The notes under the pieces: generated by a model
What the model was told of the DNA's origin: nothing
Databases searched by the model: none
What the model saw: only the letters and a program-made list of their open reading frames with translations
In this document: positions 1 to 9,375 of the stretch, in pieces
Numbering within the stretch: position 1 is the stretch's first letter
How the letters are laid out: each line of letters begins with the position of its first letter
Translations under genes and position numbers: made by a program
Source of the DNA: Bacillota bacterium
GTDB lineage: Bacteria > Bacillota > Clostridia > Christensenellales > Aristaeellaceae
DNA length: 64,000 nucleotides
Assembly: GCA_023411375.1 (NCBI GenBank)
Contig: JAEYOW010000038.1
Location: 62,001 to 126,000 of the forward strand
Reading direction: 5' to 3'

Positions 1-1467
1 GTCGTCCAGCGCGGGCCGTACCGTCTCGCCGCAGCTTGCGCCTTCCACGGCCGCTGAAACGTCTGGCAACAGGTAGGAGAGCAAATTCTGAATCAGCAGG
101 GGAAAATCCGCCTTTAACGGCAGATTGCTGTCGTGCAGATCGAAGCCGAGCACGGCCGCTCGGCGTCCGCCCTGCCCGCTGACGGATAGCAGCGCGTCCC
201 CTCCGGTGGTCAGGACAGCCTGCCCGCCGGTAAGCGGATAATAGGAACGCAGCGCAACATCCGAGAGCAGCAGGTTTTCACACAGGGCCTTTGCCGTGGC
301 CCCGCCGCCCGCGCGCAGGCTTCCGGCCCCCTCAGTTTCAGCGCCCGGTATGATTCCCGCAACCTCGCCTGAAGGCGCGATAGCCAGCACCGCGCCGTAA
401 CCTGGCAATGTTTCGGGCAGCCAGCCGTCGTAAACGTATAAGTCGTAGCCGTCGGCGCTTTGGGCGTCTCCTGGTATGGCTTTCACCACGGTCAGACCTT
501 CCCTGAGCGCAAGGGCGCGTTCCAGAAAAATGTTCCCTTCTGTAACCAGCAGCGCCGTCCGTTCCGTTCCCGCCTGATTGACGGCATAGCGCGCGTCGTC
601 GGCGGCAAGAGCGTCGGGCTGGGCAAAGCGGACCATCACGCGCCTTGCTCCGGACGGCACGGAAAAACGCGCGCTCTGTTTTGCGTCGGCCTCCAGCCGT
701 ACGGCGCGTACGTCGCACAGCATGCCGTCGGCGTAGCATTCCATCTCCGCGTCTACGGCTGAGCCGTGGTTTTCAATCTGTACAAAGGCGGTTGTTCCGC
801 TGTCCCGCTCGCTGAGCCGCAGAGATACCAGCGCGCGGTTTTCGGTTCTTTCTCCTACCGCTTGGAGGCGAACGCCCGAATGCTCCGGTTGATAGCTGTC
901 CGAATAGACGACGATGCCAAGCGAGGGCAGGTCGCGGCGCATGGCGAGAGCCAACGCGAGAGCACCCTCCATGTCGGCCGTCCCATTTTGCGGTTCCAGG
1001 CTTTCAATGGCGCGACGGATAGCCGCGTGATCTGTTGAGCGCGTCACAACCTGCGAAAGGGCGCTGCCCGCCGCAAGCACCGTTACGGCGTCGTCGTCTC
1101 TGAGCCCGTCAAGCAGGCGGTAGGCGTCCGCTTTCGCCTCATCAAGGCGCGATATGCCCGCCGTCTCCGTCCGCATGCTCGCGGAAAGGTCGAAAATCAA
1201 CGCCGTTTCACCCTGGCTTCCGCCGATGGATGCCGGCCGCATCAGCGCGAGGGAGAGAAGTACGACCAACAGCAGCTGAAGCCAGAGCAACAGCTGATTC
1301 TTCAGTTTTTCGATGGGCTTGTTCGCCTCGCTGCGCTCCTCTGTTTTGCGCCAGAGCATCAGGCTTGGCACAGGCACGCGCTTCGCTTTCCTGCGCAGCA
1401 GATAAAGCGCAATCACAGGCAGCAGGCCCAGAAAAGCCCACGCGCCCGCTGGATTTAGCCATTGCAT
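1..1467 (-). CDS. BatA-like membrane protein with VWA domain (3' end beyond window)
   Basis: The protein begins MQWLNPAGAW and is open through the window edge, so only its first 489 residues are visible. Two membrane segments lie near residues 8-24 and 57-76, which is the BatA N-terminal arrangement. A von Willebrand A-like domain follows with a DLSAS metal-site motif (residues 93-97), and then beta-rich sequence. The start has an AGGAG site 8 nt upstream (1476-1480). It is the last visible gene of the operon, 21 nt after the DUF58 gene. BatA/VWA proteins next to MoxR and DUF58 are a known association in many phyla. The exact function is unknown; envelope assembly or stress tolerance is the usual suggestion. 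Metal binding by DLSAS is family inference. Confidence 0.85.
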   Translation of the reverse strand, partial: MQWLNPAGAWAFLGLLPVIALYLLRRKAKRVPVPSLMLWRKTEERSEANKPIEKLKNQLLLWLQLLLVVLLSLALMRPASIGGSQGETALIFDLSASMRTETAGISRLDEAKADAYRLLDGLRDDDAVTVLAAGSALSQVVTRSTDHAAIRRAIESLEPQNGTADMEGALALALAMRRDLPSLGIVVYSDSYQPEHSGVRLQAVGERTENRALVSLRLSERDSGTTAFVQIENHGSAVDAEMECYADGMLCDVRAVRLEADAKQSARFSVPSGARRVMVRFAQPDALAADDARYAVNQAGTERTALLVTEGNIFLERALALREGLTVVKAIPGDAQSADGYDLYVYDGWLPETLPGYGAVLAIAPSGEVAGIIPGAETEGAGSLRAGGGATAKALCENLLLSDVALRSYYPLTGGQAVLTTGGDALLSVSGQGGRRAAVLGFDLHDSNLPLKADFPLLIQNLLSYLLPDVSAAVEGASCGETVRPALDD

Positions 1468-1488
1468 GTCGTTAACTCCTTCGCTGTA

Positions 1489-2349
1489 TCAGCTGATAAG
1501 CCCGGTATGGCTGAGCTCACGCAGCATTTGCTCCTCAAAATCAGCCTCCGGGATGGTGAAAGCGTGCGAAATGCCGTTAGAGCGGCAAAAAGCGCGCACC
1601 TCCTCCACATAAGCCTGCGCGGTTTTGCGGTAACGCCTGAGCAGGTCAAAACCGGCATTAAGCGCGAATGCCTGTCCCGTTTCGCTGTCCAAAAGCTCCA
1701 CCGGGCCCTCCAGCGCCGGGTCCCACTCCTCGCGGCTCCAAAGCATGACCACGCCGGTTTCCTGCTTGCGGTATAGGAGGGATTGGAGGGCGCGCTCATA
1801 ACCACCCTCGCAGAGCATATCGCTTATCAGCACGGAAAGCCCGCGCACGGCCGGCAGCGGCAGGCGGGGGAGGTCAAGCAGGGTTTCGCCCTCCGGCTTT
1901 GTGCTCTCCACAAATTCCGCCGCCTCCGGGTAGCAATGCCTGCCGCTGAGCTGCCGGGTATGCCGCTCTTTTCCGCCGGAAAGGGCGAAAAGCGTCAGGC
2001 GGTCGCCTCCGCACAGCGATAGGTAGCTAAGCGCCTGTATGAGCATTTTGGCGGCTTCCCACTTTGTTGGCTCGCCAAAGGCCATTGATGCGCTCGCGTC
2101 CACGATCAGGTTGACGCGCTGCTCCTGCTCCTCCATAAACAGCTTTAAAAACAGCCTGTCAAACCGGGCATAGGCGTTCCAGTCCACGCGGCGGATATCG
2201 TCGCCCGCCGCGTATTCGCGAAAGTCAGAAAATTCCACGCTGCTGCCTAACGCCTTTGAGCGCCTTAGCCCGCCCGAACCGCCGGAGGCGGGATGCTTCA
2301 TGCGCAGTTGAAGCGCGTCCAGCCGTTTGAGAAATGCGTCGCTAAGCAT
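1489..2349 (-). CDS. DUF58 domain protein
   Basis: This 286-residue protein has the DUF58 hallmark SSVEFSDFREYAAGDDIRRVDWNAYARFDRL followed by a VWA-like strand VDASAS. The start chosen is the ATG of MLSDAFLKRLDAL, because family members begin with this FLKRL segment and because it lies 5 nt after the stop of the MoxR gene. An in-frame ATG at 2388 would add 13 residues but overlap MoxR by 34 nt. DUF58 proteins are nearly always encoded after a MoxR ATPase, as here, and are thought to be its partner or substrate. No membrane segment is seen. Biochemical activity of the family is not established. Confidence 0.88.
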   Translation of the reverse strand: MLSDAFLKRLDALQLRMKHPASGGSGGLRRSKALGSSVEFSDFREYAAGDDIRRVDWNAYARFDRLFLKLFMEEQEQRVNLIVDASASMAFGEPTKWEAAKMLIQALSYLSLCGGDRLTLFALSGGKERHTRQLSGRHCYPEAAEFVESTKPEGETLLDLPRLPLPAVRGLSVLISDMLCEGGYERALQSLLYRKQETGVVMLWSREEWDPALEGPVELLDSETGQAFALNAGFDLLRRYRKTAQAYVEEVRAFCRSNGISHAFTIPEADFEEQMLRELSHTGLIS

Positions 2350-2354
2350 CCCGG

Positions 2355-3335
2355 TCACCCACGGGGTACGAGGGTAATCAGGTCGCACAAGACGCTTTCA
2401 ACCGTGTCCCCCTGTGCCATACCTTCGAAGCTAAGGGCGATGCGGTGCCTCAGACAGGCCGGCGCGACCTCCGCGATATCCTCGAACGCGACGTTGTACC
2501 GCCCGTGCATCAGCGCCCGCACGCGAGAAGCGGATACAAGCGCCTGCGCGGCGCGCGGGCTCGCGCCAAAGCGCACGGACCGCCGGACCCGCTCGGGGCT
2601 GTCCGAAAGCTCGGGATGTGTCCACAGCACCAGCTTGAGCGCATAGTCGCGCACCGCCTGCGCCATGGGCACCTCCTCCGCTACCCCGCGAAGCTCAAGC
2701 AGCGTATTCGCGCCGGCGACCCGTTGCGCGTGCTCGGCCTGTGGGCTGGTGGTAAGACCGACAATTTCTGAAAGCTCCGCTAGGCTCGGAAAATCGACGA
2801 GGATTTTCAGCATAAAGCGGTCAAGCTGCGCCTCGGGCAGGGGATAGGTACCCTCCTGCTCCATGGGGTTTTGGGTGGCCAGCACAAAATAGGGCTCGTG
2901 AAGCCTGTGCGTTTCGCCCGCTACGGTAACGGAATGCTCCTGCATGGCCTCCAGAAGGGCGGACTGGGTTTTGGGAGTCGCTCGGTTTATTTCATCCGCC
3001 AGAACGATGGACGAAAAAAGCGGTCCTTCACGGAAGCGAAACTCATTCCCCGCCTCGGTCTTTACGATGATGTTGGTGCCCGTGATGTCGGCGGGCATTA
3101 AATCCGGCGTGAACTGGATGCGGCTGAACGGCAGATCAAACACCTGCGACAGCGTGCGCACCAGCCGCGTCTTGCCAAGGCCGGGCACGCCCTCCAACAG
3201 CACGTTGCCCCCGGCAATCAGTGCGGTCAGAAGCTGCTCCACCACGCGTTCTTGGCCTATGATTTCCTTTTTGATCTCGTTGCGTATATTCTCCACCTTC
3301 GTGGTAAATGCCTGAATCTGCTCTTGGGATATCAT
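2355..3335 (-). CDS. MoxR-family AAA+ ATPase
   Basis: A 326-residue AAA+ chaperone-like ATPase. The Walker A motif GVPGLGKT lies at residues 49-56 and the Walker B stretch VLADEINRA at about 111-119, and it has the MoxR features ATQNP and YPLPEAQLDRF. The start MISQEQ (3335) is preferred over the ATG six bases upstream (3341), because AGGAGG ends directly against the upstream ATG but is spaced 7 nt from this one. MoxR proteins remodel or insert cofactors into partner proteins, often VWA-domain ones, and two VWA-like partners follow immediately. The gene is downstream of a coiled-coil membrane protein with 55 nt between them, so it is probably co-transcribed with the ABC transporter genes. Confidence 0.92.
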   Translation of the reverse strand: MISQEQIQAFTTKVENIRNEIKKEIIGQERVVEQLLTALIAGGNVLLEGVPGLGKTRLVRTLSQVFDLPFSRIQFTPDLMPADITGTNIIVKTEAGNEFRFREGPLFSSIVLADEINRATPKTQSALLEAMQEHSVTVAGETHRLHEPYFVLATQNPMEQEGTYPLPEAQLDRFMLKILVDFPSLAELSEIVGLTTSPQAEHAQRVAGANTLLELRGVAEEVPMAQAVRDYALKLVLWTHPELSDSPERVRRSVRFGASPRAAQALVSASRVRALMHGRYNVAFEDIAEVAPACLRHRIALSFEGMAQGDTVESVLCDLITLVPRG

Positions 3336-3390
3336 CCGCATTCCTCCTGTTTGTCCGCCGGCTTATCAGGCGGATAAATGTTTCGCTCCG

Positions 3391-4881
3391 CTATTCCGTC
3401 AGCGACCCGAAATAGGTTTCCACCCACTTTTGCGCGTAGGCAGGCAGGTTCGCGTTTTGGGCGGCCTCCACCGCAGACTGGCGGTATTGCGGCAGCACAC
3501 GGTTATAGGGGACGCTCTCGCCGACGCTGCCCAGGCCGGTGCCGATGGTGGCCTCGGTAATTTCGCCCTGCCCCTGCTGGCCCCGCTCGTTCGTTGTTTC
3601 ACCGTCCCCGCCAAGGCGGGTTGGATCGTAAATAGCCTCGTATTCAGCGGTTTTTCTTTGAGGATTTTGCTGGCCGTGGACCGGCGAGGAGGCGGACGAC
3701 GGGCTGTAGCCGCCGTCCTTGTTGGAAGAGCCAAGCCCCGCGCCGCCACCGTTGCCGGCGGCGAGAAGGCCCAGGCCGTTTTGCCCGGCCGCGCCGTTCA
3801 TGCCCATACTTCCCAGCTGCGCCGCGCTCAAACCGACGGCCTGGAGGGCGGATGCCTGCTGAGCGCCGGCCTGCGCGGCCGCGCTTCGAACCATGGCGCT
3901 CAGCGCGGTGGCTTGCGCGCTGGCGCTGTTTTGGCCAAGCGCGGCGTTTTGAAGAAGCTGAAGTGCCTGGGCGGCGTTTCCGCTTTTCATTGCCTGGGCA
4001 GCCTTGGCAAGGGCTTGCGCAGCTGTGGCGTCCGACGCCGACTGCGCCGCCGAAGCAAGCGATTCGGAAGCGGCGTCCGTGCTTTGCTGGGAAAGCAACT
4101 CCCTGGCCAGTTCGTAGTCTTCTTGCTCAAGCGCCTTTGCCAAATCGCTTAAACCGCTTGAATTCAGGGCTTTTAACGCATTTTTGCCCGTCGTCCGCTG
4201 CAGATTGGTCATTTTGCGTTCCGCCTCGTCCAGCGCGCTTAGCGCGGCCTTGGGGTCGCTTGCCTGCCGCAGCTCGTGCGCCAGGTCGCCCAGTAGCTTG
4301 CGCAGCTCGGGGGTTTGCGCTTCGTCGGCGTCCATCTGCGCGGCGCCTTCATCCACCAGGTCGGCCTGCTTTTTCATTTCGGCCCGAAAATCCGCTTTGG
4401 CTTTCAATACCTCGACCTGAGGGTTCGGGATCAGGAAGGAGAGCGCGAACACAGCCGCGCACACGGCCAGTCCGATCAGCGCCGGCTTAGGCGCGCGGAT
4501 GGGGAGCATGCTGCCGGGTTCAAGCTTTTCAAGGCAATCCAAAGTATCCCGGCGCTGCAAATCAGCCATGGGCGTAGTGCTGTCCTTAAGCATCAGGGCG
4601 GTTTGCGCCCTGGCATACAGGCCCGAGGCGTCCGCCTCGCGCGCAGCGTCCATGGGGGTAACCGGCCAAAGCCAGGAGACAAGCGCGCAGAGCACCGGTA
4701 TGCCCAGAAACGCGGCCACACTCCAGCGAGCTACGGCTGGGAACGCCCATAGGAAGGAAGCCCCCCTGAGTAAAAGCGCGCATACGGCTCCGGCAAAAAG
4801 GCCGATCACAGCCCAACTAACGGTTCGTTGCAAGCGCATTCGCCTGCCGATGGGCGCAAGCGCCCGTTCCAGGTGATTCAT
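3391..4881 (-). CDS. Membrane protein with Ala/Gln-rich coiled-coil region, unknown function
   Basis: The 496-residue protein has hydrophobic segments near residues 22-45, 53-72 and 135-152. A long helical Ala/Gln/Ser-rich region (about 160-350) with repeated AQALAKAAQAM-type sequence follows. Next come a Gly/Ser/Pro-rich linker and a conserved-looking C-terminus (YNRVLPQYRQSAVEAAQNANLP, ending WVETYFGSL). Its ATG overlaps the permease stop by 4 nt (ATGA), indicating translational coupling. Its position between the ABC permease and MoxR suggests it links the two modules or is a MoxR client. I do not recognise a named domain. Topology suggests a cytoplasmic or external helical domain held by the N-terminal membrane segments. 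Confidence 0.75.
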   Translation of the reverse strand: MNHLERALAPIGRRMRLQRTVSWAVIGLFAGAVCALLLRGASFLWAFPAVARWSVAAFLGIPVLCALVSWLWPVTPMDAAREADASGLYARAQTALMLKDSTTPMADLQRRDTLDCLEKLEPGSMLPIRAPKPALIGLAVCAAVFALSFLIPNPQVEVLKAKADFRAEMKKQADLVDEGAAQMDADEAQTPELRKLLGDLAHELRQASDPKAALSALDEAERKMTNLQRTTGKNALKALNSSGLSDLAKALEQEDYELARELLSQQSTDAASESLASAAQSASDATAAQALAKAAQAMKSGNAAQALQLLQNAALGQNSASAQATALSAMVRSAAAQAGAQQASALQAVGLSAAQLGSMGMNGAAGQNGLGLLAAGNGGGAGLGSSNKDGGYSPSSASSPVHGQQNPQRKTAEYEAIYDPTRLGGDGETTNERGQQGQGEITEATIGTGLGSVGESVPYNRVLPQYRQSAVEAAQNANLPAYAQKWVETYFGSLTE

Positions 4882-5795
4882 GCTTTTTTACGTCCTTTCA
4901 GCCTGCCCGACTTGCCCAAGCGCACGTTTACCGCCGAAAGCGCCACCAGTAGCGCAGAGGCTCCCGCGATAAAAATCATGTTACAGGCGAGATAATGCTT
5001 AAAGGGCAAAAGCCCCTGTCCCATGGTGTTGGCCAACGTATAGCTGATGCCGTACATAAAGCCGCCGGAGAACATCCCGGTTTGCTCCTGCAGCAGGGAA
5101 AACAGGCCGAGGCCCGGGTTCATGGTAAAGGAAATTGGGGTGTACTCAAGAACGGGGGGAAGCGCCTGCCCGGCGATGTTAACAGAATCATAGATGTCGC
5201 CAATGCGCTTCACATCATGCCAAATCGGCAGAAGGGTGAGAAGGCCAATGCCGAAAACAGCCAAATAGCTGACCACCGTAGCCGTTACCGTCCGCTTAAG
5301 CAGCGTGGAGCAGAACAGGCCGACGCTTAACGCCCCCAGGGAAATCAGCATAAGGAACAACACGGCCGTCAGCACCTGCCCGATGGTAGCGCCGCCCGTC
5401 AGCAGCACGAGGGAAAGCGTCGGCATGGAGCAAAGCACCATCAGCGCTAGAAAGCCGAAGCTTTCCAACAGCTTGCCAAGCACGAGGCGCACGGCTCCCG
5501 TGTTGGTCACCAGCAACAGATCCAGCGTCTGGCGCTCGCGCTCGCCGGAGACGCTGCCCGCCGTCATGGCGGGAGCGATCAGCACAAGCAGGCCAAACTG
5601 CAGGCAAACCATCAGCAGGTATCCATATACGCTCGCGCGCATGTTGCCCAGCGTGACGGTCGGCTGCAAAAAGGCTGAATATACAGTCAGGTATGCGATG
5701 CCTGCCAGCAGCACCGAGTAAACCGTCAGCAGGATGGGCGTGCGCAGCGAGCGCATGCGCCTCCTGCCGGAGAAGGCCAGGATTGGATTAGTCAT
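4878..5795 (-). CDS. ABC-2-type transporter permease
   Basis: The 305-residue membrane protein has about six hydrophobic segments. The cytoplasmic loop motif SGERERQTLDLLLVTN is typical of ABC-2 permeases that partner an export ATPase. The start overlaps the ATPase gene by 8 nt, and a GGAGGTG site lies inside the end of that gene. It likely forms the membrane half of the transporter whose ATPase is encoded just upstream. The substrate cannot be read from sequence. Similar permeases occur in gliding/Gld-like and cell-envelope operons, so export or remodelling of an envelope component is possible but unproven. Confidence 0.88.
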   Translation of the reverse strand: MTNPILAFSGRRRMRSLRTPILLTVYSVLLAGIAYLTVYSAFLQPTVTLGNMRASVYGYLLMVCLQFGLLVLIAPAMTAGSVSGERERQTLDLLLVTNTGAVRLVLGKLLESFGFLALMVLCSMPTLSLVLLTGGATIGQVLTAVLFLMLISLGALSVGLFCSTLLKRTVTATVVSYLAVFGIGLLTLLPIWHDVKRIGDIYDSVNIAGQALPPVLEYTPISFTMNPGLGLFSLLQEQTGMFSGGFMYGISYTLANTMGQGLLPFKHYLACNMIFIAGASALLVALSAVNVRLGKSGRLKGRKKA

Positions 5796-6723
5796 TCTGC
5801 GTCACCTCCATAAAGACCTTTTCCAGGTTGAGCGGCGCACGGTGAAAGTCCACCACCGGCAGCTTCGCGACCAGCGCGCGCAGCAGCTCCATGGTGGCGG
5901 CCTCGCCGCCGTCAAACGCCACGCTGAATGTGCCCGCTTCCTCACGTCCCACGCCCGTCACGCCGGGAAATTGTCTGAGAAGCTCCAAAGCGGCGGCGAG
6001 CGTATCCTCATCAGCCTGTTCGGACAGGCGCAGACTGACGGGCGCGTTGCCGCTCATGTGCGAGCCCAACTCCTCCACCGTGCCGGAGAACACAAGCTTG
6101 CCATGGTCGATAATGGTGAGGGAATCACACATTTCCGATAGCTCCGGCAAAATATGCGATGAGATCAGCACGCTTTTACCAAGCTCCTTGAGCGTGCGCA
6201 AAATGCCCTTCATCTCGGCCCGCGCGCGCGGGTCCATGCCGGAGGCGGGTTCGTCCAAAATCAACAGCCGTGGGTCGTGAATCAGCGCGCGCGCAAGGCA
6301 CAGGCGCTGTTTCATGCCGCGCGAAAGCACATCCACATAGCTGTCGCGCTTATCCGTCAGGTTGACCAGCTCCAGCAGGCCGTCGATCATCCGCATGCGC
6401 TCGCGGTAGCCAAAGTCGTAGCAGCGCGCGTAAAAGTCCAGATATTCCCATGCTTTCAGCCGGTCGTACACGCCGAAAAAATCCGGCATATATCCCATGA
6501 GCCTGCGAATCTCCCGGGGATTTTTGACGACCTCCACGCCGTCCAGCGCCGCCGTGCCGGAAGAAGGGGCGAGAAGGGTTGCCAGAATTCGCATGGTGGT
6601 GGTTTTTCCAGCGCCGTTTGGCCCGACAAAGCCGTGCAGCTCGCCGTCTCCGATGGTCATGCTCAAATGGTCCAGCGCCAGGAAGGAACCGTAATACCGC
6701 GTCAATTCATTCAGAACCAGCAT
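5788..6723 (-). CDS. ABC transporter ATP-binding protein
   Basis: A 311-residue ABC ATPase. The Walker A motif GPNGAGKT lies at residues 34-41, the signature is SRGMKQRL instead of the classical LSGGQ, and the Walker B stretch is LLILDEPASGMDP. The C-terminal extension of about 90 residues is typical of ABC-2 export ATPases (CcmA class). The ATG shares one base with the stop of the upstream secreted protein gene (TAATG), so the genes are translationally coupled. It powers the permease encoded next. The degenerate signature is normal for this subclass. Confidence 0.93.
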   Translation of the reverse strand: MLVLNELTRYYGSFLALDHLSMTIGDGELHGFVGPNGAGKTTTMRILATLLAPSSGTAALDGVEVVKNPREIRRLMGYMPDFFGVYDRLKAWEYLDFYARCYDFGYRERMRMIDGLLELVNLTDKRDSYVDVLSRGMKQRLCLARALIHDPRLLILDEPASGMDPRARAEMKGILRTLKELGKSVLISSHILPELSEMCDSLTIIDHGKLVFSGTVEELGSHMSGNAPVSLRLSEQADEDTLAAALELLRQFPGVTGVGREEAGTFSVAFDGGEAATMELLRALVAKLPVVDFHRAPLNLEKVFMEVTQND

Positions 6724-9224
6724 TATTTCAACCTCCCATCCATCGTGAGCACAGGCGTGCCGATTTCGGGGTAGCTATCGGCGTTGCTGTTTTTGCGGAA
6801 CTGCGCATACAGCATGCCGGACGAATCCACGCAGTCGGAAAGCGTGGGCAGCTTGATCTTCGCCGTTCCGACCCCGGTGCTCCGGACGATATCGTAAACC
6901 TTAAATTCATCCCAGCTGCCTGTTTTAAAATTGTACAGGCTGACCGTGTAGGGATAGTAGGCGTAATTGGGGCTGATGTCAAAGCTCGTGAGCGTCCAAC
7001 GGTCGGGGATGGCGCTCACGTCAAAGGCAAAAACAGGGTCGGTGTTTAGCTGATAATAGCTATAACGGTTGTTCTTGATCTCTCCCGTCACCTGCGGCGC
7101 GCCTTTGCTGTCCAGCTCGGCGGTATAGGCGTCAAAGCTCCCCTTTAAAAAGCGAACCGTTCCGTCGGCGGAGATCGGGTTAAAGGAGAGGGTAACGTCC
7201 ACCATGTCGCGCTGAGCGGTGCGCGTGACGGGTTTTCCATCAATAAAGAGGTTTAGGTCCGCCAGCCGGTCGGCAAAGGCGAGGTAGTGAAAGCAGTTGC
7301 CGGAAGCGTTCCAGTCCGCGGTGTTGCCGCGGCTGTTCATCATGTTGCGCTTGAGGTAAATAGCGTCGCGCTGCTCCGCCGTCATGCTGTCGTCCACCTT
7401 GGTATAGGCCTGAATGAAGTCGTAATAGGAAAAGTTCATCCGTGTTTTTTCATCCAGCAAAACGCCATCGGCCAATTCGCCCGTTTTGGAGGTGGAAGGC
7501 TTCATTACGGCGGTATGGGTTTGTCCGGGCAGAAGCGCCGGAACGCTGACAAAGCCGTAATCCGTGATGATCACGCCCGCTTCAAAGGCCACGCTGCCGC
7601 TGTTTTGAAGCGTGAATTCCAGATTGCCGCAATTCCAGCTGCACTGGCCGCTGACTTTGCAATCGGCAAGGGGCACATCCCGCAGGGCAAAATAGTTTTG
7701 TTCCCAGGAGGATTTTTCAGGGAAGGAGACGCTTTCCCGCTCGCCGTAGGAACAGCTGTAGCGGAGCGTTGTGGGCTCGGCTTTTTCTGAACCGTCGTAG
7801 GAGGTATAATAATAGCCGAAAGACGTGTTCATATCCACAGAACCCTGCTGCGCGCCTACCACCATCCGGCCGGAATCCGCCTTTGCGGCGGCCACGCCGG
7901 TAAAGCTGTCGGTCGCGCCGTCCTTATCAATGCCGACGATCGTGTAGCTGACCGCAATCGGCTCCCTCAGACCGATCACGCCGCTTAACGCCCACATCAG
8001 AAGCGAGCACACCGCCGCCAGCGCGGGAACGGTCGCCCACATCCATTCACGCTTATCCAGCTTTTTCAGGATGAAATAACTTCCGAAGCCGACCAGCAGG
8101 ACAAACGCCATCAGCAGCGCAATGGGCAGGAACACACCGCCGCTGTTGTCTACCCCGATTTGGCTTGTGACGCCGCCTTCGATATACTGTCCTCCCGTAT
8201 CGTAGCTGTTGCTGGAACGGGTGGAAATAATATCCTTATAGCGCGCCTGGGCGTAGCTTAACAGCATGCGCTGCCACAGGACATGCTTTCCCTGCCATGC
8301 GCTGAAGGGTTTATCCGAAAGGGAAAAAGAAGCTGTGAAAAGGTATCCGTCGTCCACGCGTGCGACGTCCACCAGTGGCGCGGAGCCCGCTTTTTGACCG
8401 CCCGCGCCGTCGAGTGAAACGGTCATGACGCTTTGTCCCAGGGGCGTTTCCGAAAGCTTAAACAGCGTTAGAAGCTCGCCTGACACGTCGCCGCCGTCCT
8501 CCGGCGCGCCGGGGGTGATGCCTGAATATTTGGAAAAATAGGGGAATGCTGCTCCGGCCTGCGAGCCGCCGCCAAGCAAAACAATCCCACCATCCCTGAG
8601 CCAGGCGTCAAGAGCGTTTTGCTGCGGCTGGGAAAGCAGGCTCATGTCCATCCCGTCTACCGCAAGAATATCAAAAAACCGCAGGCTCTCCGCATCGGAG
8701 GGGAAGGTTTCCAGCGTAAGGGGAAGCGTATGCCAGTATTCGTTGCGCTTCAGCGGGTCGCCGGTCTTGGTGATATTTAGATAGGAGAGGCTTTGCGGAT
8801 TGTCCGACAGCGCTCCGACGATCACAAAGGTTGGATCGACAACGCTGGACGGCTTGATTTCCCGCTGCGCAAGAACCGCGCCGCCCTCGAGCCATTTAAC
8901 GCTGTAGGCGCTTTGCTTGGCCGTTAGCATAACCGGAATGACCGCGCGGACTTTTGCGCCGGAGGCGACGGTTACCGGCATTTCATAACGGTCGTACACC
9001 CCGTCGCCACGGTTGATATCCACGGCGAGCACGCCGGATGCATCGGCACCGCCGTTCTCCACCACAACAGTGATGGGAAGCCGCCGCAGATAGGTCACGC
9101 TGCCGTTATACCCAATATTGCATTCCAGATTGACAGCTGAAGCCGCGAGGCCCGCGACAGGCAGGAAAAGCGCCAGCGCGCAGCAAAGCGCGGCGCACAG
9201 GCCCTTGAAACCTCTCGATTTCAT
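6723..9224 (-). CDS. Large secreted/membrane protein, first gene of ABC-MoxR operon
   Basis: The 833-residue protein has a clear signal peptide (MKSRGFKGLCAALCCALALFLP, then VAGLAA) and an extracellular N-terminal half. Around residues 175-205 this half includes a segment ending DAWLRDGGIVLLGGG that resembles GATase-like or DUF4350-type folds. Two membrane helices lie around residues 368-390 and 396-418, and a second, beta-rich extracellular domain of about 400 residues follows. The ATG at 9224 has AGGAGG at 7 nt; an ATG at 9230 is too close to the site. It is likely the sensor or substrate-handling subunit of the ABC system encoded downstream. No enzymatic motif is convincing, so the function is open. 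Confidence 0.82.
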   Translation of the reverse strand: MKSRGFKGLCAALCCALALFLPVAGLAASAVNLECNIGYNGSVTYLRRLPITVVVENGGADASGVLAVDINRGDGVYDRYEMPVTVASGAKVRAVIPVMLTAKQSAYSVKWLEGGAVLAQREIKPSSVVDPTFVIVGALSDNPQSLSYLNITKTGDPLKRNEYWHTLPLTLETFPSDAESLRFFDILAVDGMDMSLLSQPQQNALDAWLRDGGIVLLGGGSQAGAAFPYFSKYSGITPGAPEDGGDVSGELLTLFKLSETPLGQSVMTVSLDGAGGQKAGSAPLVDVARVDDGYLFTASFSLSDKPFSAWQGKHVLWQRMLLSYAQARYKDIISTRSSNSYDTGGQYIEGGVTSQIGVDNSGGVFLPIALLMAFVLLVGFGSYFILKKLDKREWMWATVPALAAVCSLLMWALSGVIGLREPIAVSYTIVGIDKDGATDSFTGVAAAKADSGRMVVGAQQGSVDMNTSFGYYYTSYDGSEKAEPTTLRYSCSYGERESVSFPEKSSWEQNYFALRDVPLADCKVSGQCSWNCGNLEFTLQNSGSVAFEAGVIITDYGFVSVPALLPGQTHTAVMKPSTSKTGELADGVLLDEKTRMNFSYYDFIQAYTKVDDSMTAEQRDAIYLKRNMMNSRGNTADWNASGNCFHYLAFADRLADLNLFIDGKPVTRTAQRDMVDVTLSFNPISADGTVRFLKGSFDAYTAELDSKGAPQVTGEIKNNRYSYYQLNTDPVFAFDVSAIPDRWTLTSFDISPNYAYYPYTVSLYNFKTGSWDEFKVYDIVRSTGVGTAKIKLPTLSDCVDSSGMLYAQFRKNSNADSYPEIGTPVLTMDGRLK

Positions 9225-9230
9225 TTGCAT

Positions 9231-9372
9231 TCCTCCTTGCTGCGCTTTTGGCGCATATTGAAGCTCTTACCAATTCATGTAACGTTTATATACTGGCGTT
9301 TCTTCCCACCTCGTTCAAAATTACGTTAAAGCAATATTTTGACGGGAACGTAAGAAAAAAGCAAATAATGGA
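9231..9372 (-). promoter_or_regulatory. Upstream region of the ABC-MoxR operon with AACGT repeats
   Basis: This AT-rich leader must hold the operon promoter, but no strong -35/-10 pair is obvious. An inverted repeat TTACGTT (9321-9327) and AACGTAA (9347-9353) brackets 19 nt. A third AACGT copy lies near 9281-9285. These could be regulator half-sites; that is inference from symmetry only. Confidence 0.3.
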
Positions 9373-9375
9373 TTG

